Shown in pieces: positions 23,389-35,897 of a stretch of DNA of 64,000 bases; within the stretch, counting starts at the first letter, position 1, and every line of letters begins with the position of its first letter. Source of the stretch: Benincasa hispida (lineage: Eukaryota > Streptophyta > Magnoliopsida > Cucurbitales > Cucurbitaceae); assembly GCF_009727055.1 (NCBI RefSeq), contig NC_052351.1, forward strand, positions 58,128,185-58,192,184, written 5' to 3'. The position numbers were made by a program, and so were the translations under genes. Under the pieces are notes generated by a model, which saw only the letters and a list, made by a program, of their open reading frames with translations, ran no database searches and was not told where the DNA came from.

Positions 23389-23793
23389 AATATTCAAATA
23401 TAGTGGATGATGAAACGAGTGTTGAACTTTGACATAATAGACTCAACACATTAGTGAAAAGGGTTTGAAGATAGTAGCCAAGAAAAATCATCTCCCTGAT
23501 ATAAAAAGTGCAACCCTAGAAAAGTGTTCTTATTGTTTAGTAGGAAAGCAGACAAGAGTTACTTTTAAGTCGTCTCAACATTCAAGGAAACCAAATGTAG
23601 TAGACTTGTACATTATGATGTGTGTGGTCCTATGAAAATAAAAACATTTAAAGATGTGTCATATTTTGTGATGTTCATTGATGACCATTCAAGAAAAATA
23701 TGAGTTTATACCTTGAAGACTAAAGACCATGTGTTATAAGTATTTAAACAGTTTCATGCCTTTATGAACCTTTTGATAAGTACTATGATGTAA
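23389..23793 (+). pseudogene. copia H1 integrase remnant (continues from 12786)
   Basis: Reads ETSVEL-HNRLNT-type sequence, KNHLPDIKSATLEK (about 23487), then SSQHSRKPNVVDL and VHYDV-like sequence, KTFKDVSYFVMFIDDHSRKI (about 23644-23703), YTLKTKDHV (about 23710) and QFHAFM. This is the copia pre-integrase/integrase segment that should follow the end of H1 at 12786. Stops in every frame. The homology fades near 23793 and the rest of pol is missing. Confidence 0.78.
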
Positions 23794-25018
23794 TCTTTTA
23801 CTATAATCTGGAAATGAATCAAATGAAATTTATATTATACCGACCAATGCTACTTATACTACTAGTAATACTAGTGGCAAGACCGGGTCGATCCGCAGAG
23901 ATGCATGAAGACTAGTTTCTCAAAGTTAATTATTTAGTTAAGGCGATAAATGGGGGGTTTTATGTGGAATAGGAAATAAAGTGTGGAAAAGTAGAAGCAT
24001 GAAAAATAGAAGGATAGATATGCAATCAAATGAAATGTTGTCGACCACAAATCACAAGCGATAAAGGATAGATATGCAATACAATACTCTTCCTTGTCGA
24101 CCACAAATCACAAGCCCATCTAAAATTTTGCTTATTAGAGATTTACCTATAATTACATGTCACATATAATATATTAATCTAGAATGTCGAATTGCACCAT
24201 CAAGCATTGGTGGTCAATCAATAACAAGAAAATGTCATTCATAATCAATAAATCCAGAGAAAAACCCATAAACAAGAAATCTAATCATATTATCAAAATA
24301 CTCCTAAAAAGTACAAAGGGTTCCTCCAAAATCCTCTAAACTATAAAACCATAGATATTACTTTCCCATGGTGATGGAAAAACTAGATCCAACATCATTT
24401 TTGCTTGATTACATAAATAAATGAAAGAAAACCTAAAGTCTAATATTGTAGATGGATAGAGAGTAAAAGAAAAAAAAAGAAAAGAAAAAGAAAACTAGTG
24501 GTCATTCGCCCAAAAATGGCCACCTGGATCAAAAGATATAACCTAAAAACCAAAGTACAATTTTTATAATCGTGCGATAATTTCGCGGTCCAATGGAACA
24601 ATGTTGTGGCAACGCACCCTTTTTAAGCATTCTATTAAGAACATTGTGCCACAGTGTCGTAGGGCGCCACGACACTCTTGCCTACGATAGTTTTTTCATT
24701 TTCTCTCCCGTTTGAAGCTTCAGATGCCCTTTGTAGCTCATAATTGCTCTGACTTAACCCTAAAAAACCGTAATACTTCGAAATGCATGTATTACTCGAG
24801 TTTGTACAAATATAAACATTTAAGCACATTATATATTATAAACAGGCAAGATTAGAGACACTAAGATAACATATTTTGGGCGCTATCAAATACCCCCAAC
24901 CTAAACTTTGCTCATCCTCGAGTAAGCCAAAATAAAAATGAATCATCTGTTACAAATGAATGACTCTAAGCTCAAAGCAAAAGATAACACAATATTCATA
25001 AAGCTAGAATCCCTTACA
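23794..25018. other. Noncoding retroelement debris
   Basis: No coding signal. It carries two landmarks that recur in other plant retroelement-derived noncoding blocks in this window: GACCGGGTCGATCCGCAGAG (about 23881, compare 32110 and 61690) and TACCCCCAACCTAAACTTTG (about 24891, compare 62972). The middle is AG-rich. Class not resolved. Confidence 0.45.
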
Positions 25019-27280
25019 TGTTGGCTTGTATGTCCTAAAACTCACAATTTGTAATTTTAAACATATTCTATTTACGATAAAGATGTTATTACCAGTTAGT
25101 CAATAAAATTATTGTTGAATATGTAAATTGCACTTGTATATACTAAATCCAATAAACTAAGATCCATAGTTATTACATGAGTACTTGGACTTTGTGTAGA
25201 GACATAAAATGGATCAAGTTCAGGTAAATAGCCAAAACGGTCTATAGTATATGAATAAGGTTGGGTACCTTATTCTGATTACACTATTGAATGCAACCGA
25301 CTTACTAGATGTTACATTTATTGTAAAATGCTACAAACGAAGTGATCATAATTCGTTCATGTGGAGAAATATGAGTGGGGGCGTTTTATGCAAAGAGTTT
25401 TTATAAGAACAGACCAAGAAATAAGTCATTCTTACTTTATAACATTGTTTAATATTCAAGACAGACTATTTCAAAGTGGTGACCTAAGTAACTTGACTTT
25501 AATCCTAAGCTAACTATGAACTCTTGTTTATTTAGGATTATCCTTAAATTTTCATGGGTGAGGGTTGGCTCAATAGTGTCGGCTCAATGAGCCTCTCATT
25601 TCAGGGGTAAGATTGGGTAGGTAGCTGGAGACATAGGGTGTAAGAAAGAATTTACTCCTACCCAATTTTAGAGATAGTAGAGAGGTTGTTCCCTTAAGTG
25701 CTGACTTCGGGTCTTGGGCCCCACCCACTCATTGGCCCGAGAGGGACTCGATTTAGTGATTGGATTACCTCCAATATTAGATTTGCATGGATGAGGGTTG
25801 GCTCAATAGCGCTGGCTCAATAAGCCTCCAATTTCAGGGGTAAGACCGAGTGGATAGCTGGAGACATAGGGTGCAAGATGGAATTCACACTTACCAGATT
25901 TAGGGATAGAAGAAAGGTTATTCTCTTAAGTACTGAATCCAGGTCTTGAAAAAGAGGTCTCACCTTCTCATTGTCCCGAGAGGGATCTGGTTTAGTGATT
26001 GGATCATAAACCAATTGTTTATTAGAGGATCAGTAGGAACTTAAGGAATAAGACGTAATATTGGGGGTAAAACAACATATTGACCCAACCGTTATTACGA
26101 ATAACCTATGAAGGGTCGACTTACTGATTATGGTTATATCATGTGGACACAAATATATCTACACTGAGGAGAGTGCCACTATCGAGTTACAGTGGCGTGA
26201 CTCGATACTTAACGAATACCGATTAATTTGGTCTAAAGAGTTTTAGCCAATTAATCTTAATCGTTGGAGCTCGTGATCTGTAGATCCATAAAGTCCCTCT
26301 ACTAGCTCGTAAAACATGAACACCTTGAATTAATAAATTGAGTGAATTTGGAATGATATCAATTTGAATTGTTCAAATTGAAATTCAATTTGAAAATGTT
26401 CAAATTGAAACTAGTGTTTGAATTTGAATAGGTTCAAATTCGAATTAGGGTTTGTATAATTATATATGATATAATTAACGTTTAGTTTATTGAAATTAAA
26501 TGAATTTTGAGAGTTTATAATATTTAAATATTGATTTAAATATTAATTACATGAATAGGATTCATGTTTAAAATTAGGTATGTGATTAATTTAATATTTG
26601 ATAATTAATTAATTAATTAAATATGTTTAAATTAATTATAAATTCAAATTAATTCCAATTTTAATTCTATTTGAGAATTTGGAATTTGATTTAATTAAAT
26701 TATGGATTTATTAAATCAAGTTTTAATTAATTTAGAATTAATTAAAAGAAATTGGAAATTTAAGAATTTTGAAAAAAAAAATGGAGAAAGTTGGGTTTTC
26801 CGACTTTCACCTCCATGCATGAGGTGTTCTCCATGCAAGATCACACATCAATTTCCACTTGAATTTGATCAAGCTATTGGTATTCATGGCTGATGAAGTG
26901 CTTGCATGCTGAAGAGTGATAAAACACTCAGAATTGAAGTGGAAGAGGTACCGCTTTGAGTTGAAGAAAGAGTTTTTGCACTCATCTTCTTCTTCCTCTA
27001 AAAACCCAGAAAAATAACTTCACAAATTCACTTAAATTCGAGTTCCACCACTCAAATTTAAGGCTGAGAATAGTAGAAAAGATCTCTTGGTGGCTCACGG
27101 TTGATTTGGAGCTGAATTGGAGTGAAGAGCAGCTTAGAATTGGAAGAATTCATTAAATGTATGAAACTTGAAACCCTTTTTGTGTTTTTCTGAAAATGCA
27201 TGCTTTAGAACTCAAATTAAATGTAATTAGAGTGCTTATTGATTCCATTTGCTTCCGTTGAAAGCTTGTGTATTTCATCA
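25019..27280 (+). repeat. LTR of family B (2.26 kb) with internal tandem duplication
   Basis: Starts TGTTGGCTTGTATGTCC and ends ATTTCATCA. It is related to the solo LTR at 38659-40459 (there inverted). No target duplication: TTACA on the left, CTACT on the right. The left neighbour is unrelated debris and the right neighbour is the truncated copia El3, so this LTR marks a rearrangement, not a clean insertion. Confidence 0.72.
25553..26018 (+). repeat. Two-copy tandem duplication, 233-bp unit, within LTR B
   Basis: CATGGGTGAGGGTTGGCTCA (25553) and CATGGATGAGGGTTGGCTCA (25786) start two units that align to their ends near 25785 and 26018. The copies have diverged at many positions, so the duplication is old. 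The solo LTR B at 38659-40459 has only one unit. Confidence 0.85.
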
Positions 27281-27284
27281 CTAC

Positions 27285-28700
27285 TGGACTTTAGTTAAAC
27301 CCATATAGCGAATAGATGGGTTTGCAACCCTCCCACTATGTCGAGGTTCCCTCAACACTTGATGTGAATTTGACCCACTAGATGAACCTACTTAAACAAC
27401 TCTTTTTGAGGTACTAGGTTCTTCAACAACTTTTATTGAAGATTCAGTAGTTTCTTTGAAAATCTCATTCAACACAATCTTACTTCTAGGCTTGTGCTCT
27501 CTTATGTGGTATTCTTCAAGAAAAGTAGCCTTTTTCGATACAAATACTTTGTTTTCTTTAAGATAAAAAAGTAACCACCTCTCGTTCATTTGGGGTAGCT
27601 TATAAATAGGCATAACCTTGAACATGGTTCCAATTTCTTAGGATTGGCCTGAAGCACATGTGCTAAGCAACCCAGATTCTGAAATGACGTAAACTAGCTT
27701 TACGACCATTCCAGGTGTTCTGGCAACACTCTTGGAAGGAACAAAGTTCAGGATATGCTGCAGCCTCTACTACATAACCCTAAAATGAGTCAGGTAAGGA
27801 AGCATAACTCATCATAGATCGACCATGTCCAACAGGGTTCGATTTCTCCTTTTTGATACACCATTTTACTAACGTATACCAGGTGCTAAGAGTTGGGGTA
27901 CAATTCCATGATCTATCATATAGTTCTAGAATGTTAAATCCATAAACTCTCCACCTCAATTAGATCGAAATGTTTTAATCGTTCTATTTAATGCATTTTC
28001 AACTTTAGTCTTGAATTTTTTTGAACTTTTCAAATGATTTAAACTTATGTTGCATTAAATAAATGTACACATATCTTGAATAATCATCAACAAAAGTGAT
28101 GAAATATTCATAACCTCCCTTAGCTTTTACATTCATCGAACCATAAAAGGTCTCTTAGTCATCTTGCCTTTAAGACATGACTTACATACAGGTAAAGAAT
28201 TTTCTTCTAACTCGCTTAGAAGTCCATTCTTTACCAACCTCTCAATCCTATTGAGATTGATGTGTCATAGTCTTAGGTGCCAAAGTTACGCATTTTCCTT
28301 AGGAGAAATTCTATGTTTTTTATGTACAGTTACAATAATTTTAAACAACTCAGTGTTATGGAGGGCATTTGGTACTAACGACCTTAGCACATACAAATTA
28401 TTTTCTAGTTTTACAGAAAAAATATCAACACTTTTTTTAGTAATAAACACTTTATTGAAAGAAAAGTTGATATTATAACAATGTTCTAACAAACAATTTA
28501 TAGAAGTTAAGTTCCTTTTTAAGTTAGGAGCTACAAATACATCTTTTAAAACAGGAGATTTTTTCTGTAAAATCAACTGGAGACCTCCCACTGCCACAAC
28601 TAAGATGACGTGTCCGGTTCCAACTCGCATCGTCATCTCACCATCTAGTTACTGTCAAGAACTGATTTCCTGAAATGAAGAACAAACACGGTTAATGGCC
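27285..28700 (-). pseudogene. El3 protease-integrase remnant
   Basis: The minus strand gives EMTMRVGTGHVILVVAVGGL and LENNLYVLRSLVPNAL (28286-28636), the protease-integrase linker, then NRIERLVKNGLLSELEENSL (about 28200-28260), integrase core fragments, and KENKVFVSKKATFLEEYHIR near the left end (27392-27625). Stops and frameshifts throughout. The homologous frame in El4 and El5 continues into RT, but here it stops at LTR B. Confidence 0.78.
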
Positions 28701-29641
28701 CCAAAATCAATAATCCAGGAAAAATCATCATTCTCCACTAAACAGATTTCCAATACAAGCAAATCATATTTAATTTATTTGGCCTTCTTCTTTTCTGCCA
28801 AATGCTTGGGGTACTTCCTCTTCTAGTGCCCATCTTGGTTGCAGTGGAAACACTTTCCTTTGTCAGCCTTGATGGGTTGTTTACCCCTATTTACAGTAAT
28901 TATTGGGTTAGTACCCTTCCTTTTTCCACCATTCTTAATCATCCACTTTTTGGTGCAGGAGGAAGAAGGTACAGACTTGGTTCTAGAGGTCAAACCTTTG
29001 TGGAACCTTTTGGAAGATGAAGCAACTTTTGCTTCACCCTTCTTCTCCTTGCTTTTCAACAAGGATTGGAAGGTCTGTAGCTCATTGAGCAGGGTGGTCA
29101 GGTTGTAGTTAATTCTGTTCAAAACAGCATTGCTACGAAAATGTAGGAAACTTTCAGGTAAAGTTCCAGTATGATGTTAACCTGACTGGCTTCATCGTTG
29201 CTCGATCTGTTCATCTCTGCCACATTGAAGTGGATCATCATGTTGAGATATGTTCTCGAATAGATGCCCCTTCTTGCATACGGGCATTGAAGATGTATTC
29301 CAGAGCTTCATGCCTTAGCTGTGTAGATGATTGTCTGAACATTCTTCTCAGGGGTTCCATGATCTCATGAGCCGTGAGCATGGGCTGATGCTTTTTTGTC
29401 AAGACTTCATTAATGTTTGCCAAGATATATGCTGGGCCTTTTCGTTTGCCCTTGTCCAACGCTCATATGCTTCCCAAACATTTCGAGGAGCATTGGCTAG
29501 TGGAATGGGAGGACACTTCTCCATCAGGACAAATCGAAGATCATCAATGATCAGAATAGTATTGATTGTGTTTTTCCAACTAGGGTAGTTTTCTCTCGTT
29601 AACTTATCAACGGCTAGTAAACTTAAAGTAGCAATAGCCAT
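28701..29641 (-). pseudogene. El3 gag remnant with damaged zinc knuckle
   Basis: ATG at 29641 opens AIATLSLLAVDKLTRENY and continues through LIIDDLRFVLMEKCPPIPLA and NAPRNVWEAYERWTRANEK before a frameshift (29399-29710). The middle (EVLTKKHQPMLTAHEIMEPL) is in 29238-29459. The spacer NLTTLLNELQTFQSLLKSKE and the knuckle CFHCNQDGH follow (28823-29122). A stop comes right after the His, and the last Cys position of the CCHC motif reads Tyr, so nucleic acid binding would be lost. Confidence 0.82.
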
Positions 29642-31967
29642 TATAAGAAATTGCTGAAAAAGAACAAACTGTTTTAGTCTACTTGCATTAAACCACTTTA
29701 AGAAAACCAATCAGTTTTTAGTAAAATAGTCTAATGTACCTTAAGTGACATCTATTTTGCAATGTTGTTTCAGTGAGGCAGGAAAAAAGTCACCGTAGGG
29801 TAATCAAGTGCCCCTTCACTGAAATGAGACATTCTCAACCATTAGACAGAAACAACTCCTTGTCACTGTAACTAATAGTCACCATTGTTCGGTCCAGAAT
29901 TTGTTAACATCCTTAACAATTTTGTGTAAGTGTAATCCTCCATTTTTAGTTCTAGAGTTCTGCCCCAATGAGCCAATTGTAGGGAAAAGCCGATTAGGAT
30001 ACGAAACTAAAGCAACCTTATCCATTTCTAGAGATCAAATAAAGCGTCATGCAATACAACCATCCTTTAGGGGGACACCCATGATGCCTCGAGGTGATGT
30101 ATGAAACTTTATTTAACCTAATGAGAGAGACCGAGGGATATGTTGTCACACATCCCATTCCCACTTACTACAAACAATCTCTCTTGCCCAAATGCCACCT
30201 GTAGGGTGACAACCATGGTGCCTCGAAGCCGAAAGTAGATCTCATGATGTGAACTTTTAAGGAGATACGTGTAGAGGCTAAAATTGAAGTATCACATACC
30301 TCATTTTCCTCCCACTGAGTGTTTTACTTAGGATTAATTAACTTAGGAAAAATCCAACTACTGAATTTATCTAAGTGTTTGTTTAATTTGCTAAAAAACA
30401 ACTCTTGTCTTTGATAATTAAACAATTTTGATTGATGTCTCATTAAACTCTTTAATAGACTTTGATCAAACTTGCATGCATGTAACAAATCTATCTAATT
30501 CACCTATCCAGGTAGGTTCCCAGGTAGGGGTGTGACGTTTCCACCGACTTAAGTACCCCAGCCTAGCCAGAACCCACCTTAGCGAAAAAGTCCCTCATAG
30601 ATACATTTGTTACATATTTAATCTTTTATTAAGAATCAATTTAATCCTATTAAACTGATTAAAAGATTAAACTTTTATTTCTAATCTCACTAGAAATGTG
30701 ATCCTAGGTCTATCTCAATCATATTTTTAAAACAATTTTTAAAAATGATTATAGCCTAAGGTTTGCATGCAACTCTATTGAATTTAATTCTAATGTCATT
30801 TAATTATAACAATTATTTATAAATGAAACAATTAAAAACAACCAGTGCATGCTTGTCATACTTTAGTTAATTATAACATTTATAAATTAACCTAAGGTAA
30901 TGTCATGCTTCATGCAATATTCATTCATTACTATTATATAACAATTATATAACTAAGAAATGAATCATGCTATAGCATACATTCCATACATCCATTCAAC
31001 CATATATTATATCACTTATAATATAAATGATGCATGGATATTCTATAATGCATGCATACATATACTACAACATTTATACTATATTATGCATGAACATGCT
31101 TTATGTAATTTAAATCATGCATATTCATATATTATAACACTTTAATATAAAATGATGCATGAACATAAATGCATAACCTATGGTGAATTTTAAAACTATA
31201 TGACATACATTGACATATAATATAAAATATACATCACATGTATATTTACTCTAACAGTTGATGAATCGGATGGGACCTCTAAAAAAAACAAAAGGCTAAC
31301 TATTACAAAAAATGAGCCAACTGGTTCGAAACAGATGAATCGGGTCTTGAACCGCTCAAATCGAGCCGCCCTTCAAAGAACCACCTTGCAGCTGATCGTG
31401 TAGAAAATGAATTATGCGACGAGCATCTATGCGATGTGCATGAAAGACTGCGCGATCACGTAACTAGCAACCGTGCGATGAGTATCTAAAGATCGTGCGA
31501 TCGTTCAACAAGCAACTATGCAATCTTGTAGCAAATGCCACACGATCGTGTAGCAAACTCTACGCGATCGCGTAGCATTAGCTATGCGATCGTTTAGCAA
31601 ATGCTACACAATCGTGTAGAAAAAGCTACCTGATCGCATAGCAAGAGCTACCCGGTTGTTTAATTGTAGCTACATGATCTGGAACCTCTGTTCCGTCTTC
31701 TCCATCGAACCAATGCTCTGCAACTCACGAGCGACTAAAACTTACAAATTACAGACTCGATTGCAAGATTAATGCCCAAAAATGTAGGGGCTTTTACAAA
31801 CCAAAATTTTAAATTAAAGAAAGCCTTAAACAGAGCATTCTATCCTGAAACATCCATCAACAAATCCATCAACAACCATTCATCGCATAAATAGAATGCA
31901 AATTATAAAACCCATAATACTGTAAAACGATTCAATATAAGAATAGAATTTGGAATTAGAAACCTAT
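29642..31967 (-). other. El3 untranslated leader
   Basis: About 2.3 kb between primer site and gag, noncoding and very AT-rich (30600-31260). The TGATGCATGAACAT-type words at 31020-31170 are shared with the leaders at 52440-52600 and 57990-58140. The part nearest the primer site holds a GATCGTTTAG-type minisatellite. Confidence 0.7.
31380..31680. repeat. Degenerate minisatellite with GCGATCG / TTTAGCAAATGCTAC words
   Basis: About a dozen irregular units of 20-30 bp, built on (G/A)CGATCGT-TTAGCAA-TGCTAC. Units differ by substitutions and by unit length. Arrays of the same words occur at 35290-35480, 52800-53120, 53880-54110 and 58330-58620. Confidence 0.8.
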
Positions 31968-31978
31968 AACCTGGTTCT
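31968..31978 (-). other. El3 primer binding site, interrupted
   Basis: AACCTGGTTCT is the distal part of a tRNA-Met type primer site in reverse. Its continuation GAC... lies at 33857, after the family X insertion. The GTTCT at its end is duplicated at 33852-33856. Confidence 0.7.
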
Positions 31979-33851
31979 CCGTGCGTCGCTGGTCATGCAT
32001 TGGACTAAGGGATATGCAATTTGCGTCTAAGAATTTATGCGATGACCATGTGTTCCTGCCATAAGTTTTCTTGCTCTCTCGCCAAGTATAACGACATTGC
32101 AAGTTTTTCGGGGTGATTCGAGGTCGAACTCAGGGACTTGTAGCTAAATGTTATGAAGTAATGTGTTTGTGGCGAAAAATAAAAGAATATTGAAGTTTAA
32201 GGACTATGCACTACTCCTACTCCTAACTAAACAAATTAAGCAATGGAAGTATGATTATGAGAGTTAGAGACATGGTAACTGTTAACGCGTAATAAGATGC
32301 ATGGGAAAAACAGACAAAATGGCGGGGATGACTTCACCGCATCAATAAGCTTGATTGCAAGTGTAACCCCAACCAGCGCAAGTTATGTGATTATGCTATA
32401 CACAATTGACTAAGATGCATGCGATGCATATACGATAGTGTCGATAGGACTTATGTCTAAGTCTCTATTCTTTCTCATGCACTCTCACACATAAACAAGG
32501 TGGCTGCATACCATCATATCCTACTTCTGGACGTATGCGATGTGACCGCATACTATCATATCCTATCTATAGGGTCATGCGCTGTGTAATAGCAAATAGA
32601 ACTTATTCCTAAGCTTCTATTCTTGCTTATGCGATCCAATCTGACTCTCTCAAGCCTAGATTTGGTTTATAGACTACTCTCTCAAGTATGCTCAAATGAT
32701 GAATGATGCACTCATAAGACAAGGTAATCATATAAAGCATGGTTGGCATAAGATTATTCCTATCTCTAGGAACACTGCTTACTTTGCTTAGTGAGGTCCA
32801 CTACTTACCCTATCAGGCAGTTAATCGCGCTGATTAACTCATAGACAAGCATTGCGACCACTCACAGACAAGCGTTGCTACAACTTCACACTAAGCAAAG
32901 AAGATTTTCTCACAATACTCGCGTAATGCACACCTCTCGATGGTTTGCTACATACTTCATATATCTATGCCGCATGATTAAGTATGCGATACTCTAGCAA
33001 TATTACTTAGTCGTTGCAATGAAAATAAAGGATAATAAAGAAGAGGTAAATGAAGTTCGAATCGAAGGAAATAGAGAAATGCATTGATCACAAAATGTAT
33101 TAATGTCTTAAGCCAAAATGTAATACAATACAGAGATAGAAGAGAGATGGAGGGCCAGATGTAAGCAATGTCTTGCTTCCATCAGATGTGTGTCAAGGCT
33201 GTCGATGGTGCCATGGATGGGCAGTGGAGTAGTCTCTCTCGGGATCTATCTCCGGCGAAGCTCTGGTCTTCACTCGGAATGGTTGGAGGGATGAAGAACT
33301 CTCAGAGAATGTCTTGTTACGCTTTTGTCTGGATCACAAGGATTTGCCCTTAATGGTCATTCTCTGAAATTCTGCTGCTAATGGCTTGATGGACCTGCTC
33401 TGAATCTCTACTACTAACGGTGTGGTAAGTGAAATGTCAACATCACCTTTTGATACTCCCGAGGTATGCGTTCATGCTTGGTTTCCAAAGTATCATCGCA
33501 TTACACCACCCTTGCGTTCTCCCTCTATTATGGTTATACTATGTAGCCGCAACCTCTATGCGATGGACGCATGCGGTTAATGGCCGTAACATCCATGCGT
33601 CGAACGTATGCGATCACCTCTGCGATGGTGAAATTCAATGCATGCGATCGATTCCTGCGATAGCTACAAAAATAGACAATGGGACGCAAAATAATGCATA
33701 AACGTGGGTTAGCTGAGATTTTACATGCTGATCGACACAAGCTCACTTTTCTCATGAATTCTTAGTATAATCACCACATATCTACTTATCAGCCTTCATA
33801 ATTCTAAATAAAAGGCCTATAATAACGTGCATTTCTACCCATTATTAGTGA
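31979..33851 (-). mobile_element. Family X repeat, copy 1 (1873 bp), in the El3 primer site
   Basis: Flanked by GTTCT (31974-31978 and 33852-33856), and removing it would bring the two halves of the primer site together. It is homologous, in opposite orientation, to 37310-38658 and, in the same orientation, to 40590-41522. Shared blocks include TTGCTTCCA..AGATGTGTGTCAAGGCTGTC (about 33172), CACTCGGAATGG (about 33272) and AAATAAAAGGCC near the right end (33808). No coding capacity; a 61-codon frame at 33168 is not conserved in frame in the other copies. Class unknown. Confidence 0.75.
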
Positions 33852-33859
33852 GTTCTGAC

Positions 33860-34908
33860 TATTTTGGTTAAGAGGGAAAACTTAATGTAAAGGAGGAAGA
33901 TTGAGAACTCTAAAAAACCCAAGACAAAAGACACAAAATACTTATGTATTTTTCTTTTTGAATCGTCCAACCAGTAGCCACCTTGAGAAGAAGAAGAAAA
34001 CATTTTTCTTTTTATTCTCCTTGCCAAAATAACCACCACCCATTTACGTGGGTGGAGAGAAAAGAATGGAAGGGAGTTGTAACTCCCTTCTTTATTATTT
34101 AAATAATAATAATAATATAAATATAAATATGATAACTAAATTTTCACATTATGTATATTAAATTATATGTTATATCAAATATAACATATAACCTATCGTT
34201 TTAATATTGTATCACATACAATATAAACTATAGTTTCTTTTCTCTTTTAAATATGACATTTAATATAAATCTTATTAATATTAAATTTGATAACTATGAA
34301 TCCAATTCATAGAAACTATATTTGAATGAGATTCAAATATTTTTTTCCTCCCATTAAGTTATAGTGTATCAAATACATTATGACAATTATATCACATATA
34401 ATTGAAACAACTTAATTATATCATATATAATTAAATCCCTCTATTAATTTGAACCATTCAAATTAATCCAAAAACTGATTCTCAACTAAATCCCATTGAG
34501 TTACCAAGGGGACCTTATGGACCTCTAGCTTGAAGCTACACCGGTACATGAATGATTAATTAAACTCTTTAATTACATTATTCACTATCCATTAACTGTC
34601 GGGCACTCCACTAAAGACCGACAATTACACTCTTCACACTACAGATATATTTCTGTGTCCATTGGATGTAACCAATCACAGTACGATGATCCTTCACAAA
34701 TTGCTTGTAAGTACAGCTAGGTCAAAATACGGTTTTGCTCTTGTAGTTACATCTAACTCCTTAAGTACCACTGATTTCTCTAATGAACAATAAATCATAG
34801 TTCAACTATGACTAAACTCCTCTGGGGCCAAAAGAGGGTGTGGAGCCACATTGTTCAAGACCCAAAATCAGCCTTTAAAGAAACAATTTATCTATTTACC
34901 CTTGCCTT
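33860..34908 (-). repeat. El3 5' LTR (family A), incomplete
   Basis: Reverse-oriented family A LTR matching 21297-23388, with the GGGAGTTGTAACTCCC hairpin near 34072. It ends abruptly in the TATCTATTTACCCTTGCCTT block, where the El4 LTR starts. The LTR's remaining ~550 bp are not found next to the other end of the El4/El5 complex. Confidence 0.78.
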
Positions 34909-35289
34909 TGAAGGAACTTTGATCAAAGAGGACCTATGAGTGGAAGTAAGATCGTTCCAAATTCATTGTGACAGAAATACCGCACTCACAAACATACAAT
35001 AAGTTATGCATCTACTAAAAAATTACAACATGATTTTAATAAAAAATAACAAAGGAACAAGAGAACTCACCTTTGATAAACTTTTCTTCTCTATATCTCT
35101 CGCTCTCGTCAATATCAGCAACTCTCGCTGTCGTTGTGCACGCCAAGCCAATCGTCCACCAAATCTCGTTGTTGCTCACCACCGAACGGTATTCTACACG
35201 AACAGGCAGCAAGGAGGACAACACCACTCAGTAACCCCGGTATTCTCAGAGTGAGAATCTAGGAGGTGTGGGCTCTGTTGAATTTCGTA

Positions 35290-35480
35290 GAGGGGAGGAG
35301 GAAAATACGATCGTATTCAATGACCAAGCAAGTGGGAGAAATTTTGTGTTTATCGTATAGACGAATGCTTGATTGTTTAGAAAAAGGTGCACGATCTTTT
35401 AGTAAATAGGGGTTGATCGTTTAGATGATCGTTTAGGAAAACTTGAGCTATCGTGTATGCTCTCGTTAACTAGACGATGG
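35290..35480. repeat. GATCGTTTAG minisatellite in the El4 3' LTR
   Basis: Irregular units such as GATCGTTTAGATGATCGTTT and GATTGTTTAGAAAAAGGTGC. The counterpart array in the 5' LTR is at 53880-54110, so the array belonged to the LTR before integration. Confidence 0.75.
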
Positions 35481-35897
35481 ACAGTGTACAAATCTCAAGC
35501 GATTATCCGATCTCACAGCAAAAATGAAAATTGTTTTCATTTTATCCTTCAGTTATGAAAACTGAATGCAGCCTCCCACTTTCACGTACGGTTATGGAGA
35601 AACCTACCAATAATTATCTCATAATTGTTTAATTATAAATAAATATAATCATATTATATTTATAACCTACAGTTTTAATATCACATCATAAGCAACACAT
35701 AAATCATAGTCCTTTTCTCCTCCACTAAATATTAATCATATTTATATCTTTTTTCTCCAATTAATGTATCTCATACATCATGTCAACTATATCATATATA
35801 ATTGATCAGTTTAATCATATCATAATAATCAAACTCCCTCTTGTCAGTTTGAACACCTTAAACTGACCCAAAAACTTATTCTCAACTTGAATCCATT

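Larger units (their letters stand above)
27281..34908 (-). mobile_element. Ty1-copia element El3, minus strand, lacking RT/RNase H
   Basis: Reads right to left: 5' LTR (33860-34908, incomplete), primer site (split), leader, gag, protease, integrase. It ends in the integrase-RT linker at about 27285, where LTR B begins; RT, RNase H and the 3' LTR are absent. A family X repeat lies in the primer site. The LTR is cut at 34908 by the El4 LTR. Confidence 0.8.

Noticed and set aside
31380..31680. Cluster of GCGATCGC-like sites as a restriction or methylation locus
   Set aside because: The words are part of a degenerate minisatellite with no associated enzyme gene; a plant nuclear context makes this reading unsupported.
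33168..33353. 61-codon plus-strand ORF in family X copy 1
   Set aside because: The frame is not kept in the other X copies (38100 and 40700 regions), so it is chance.
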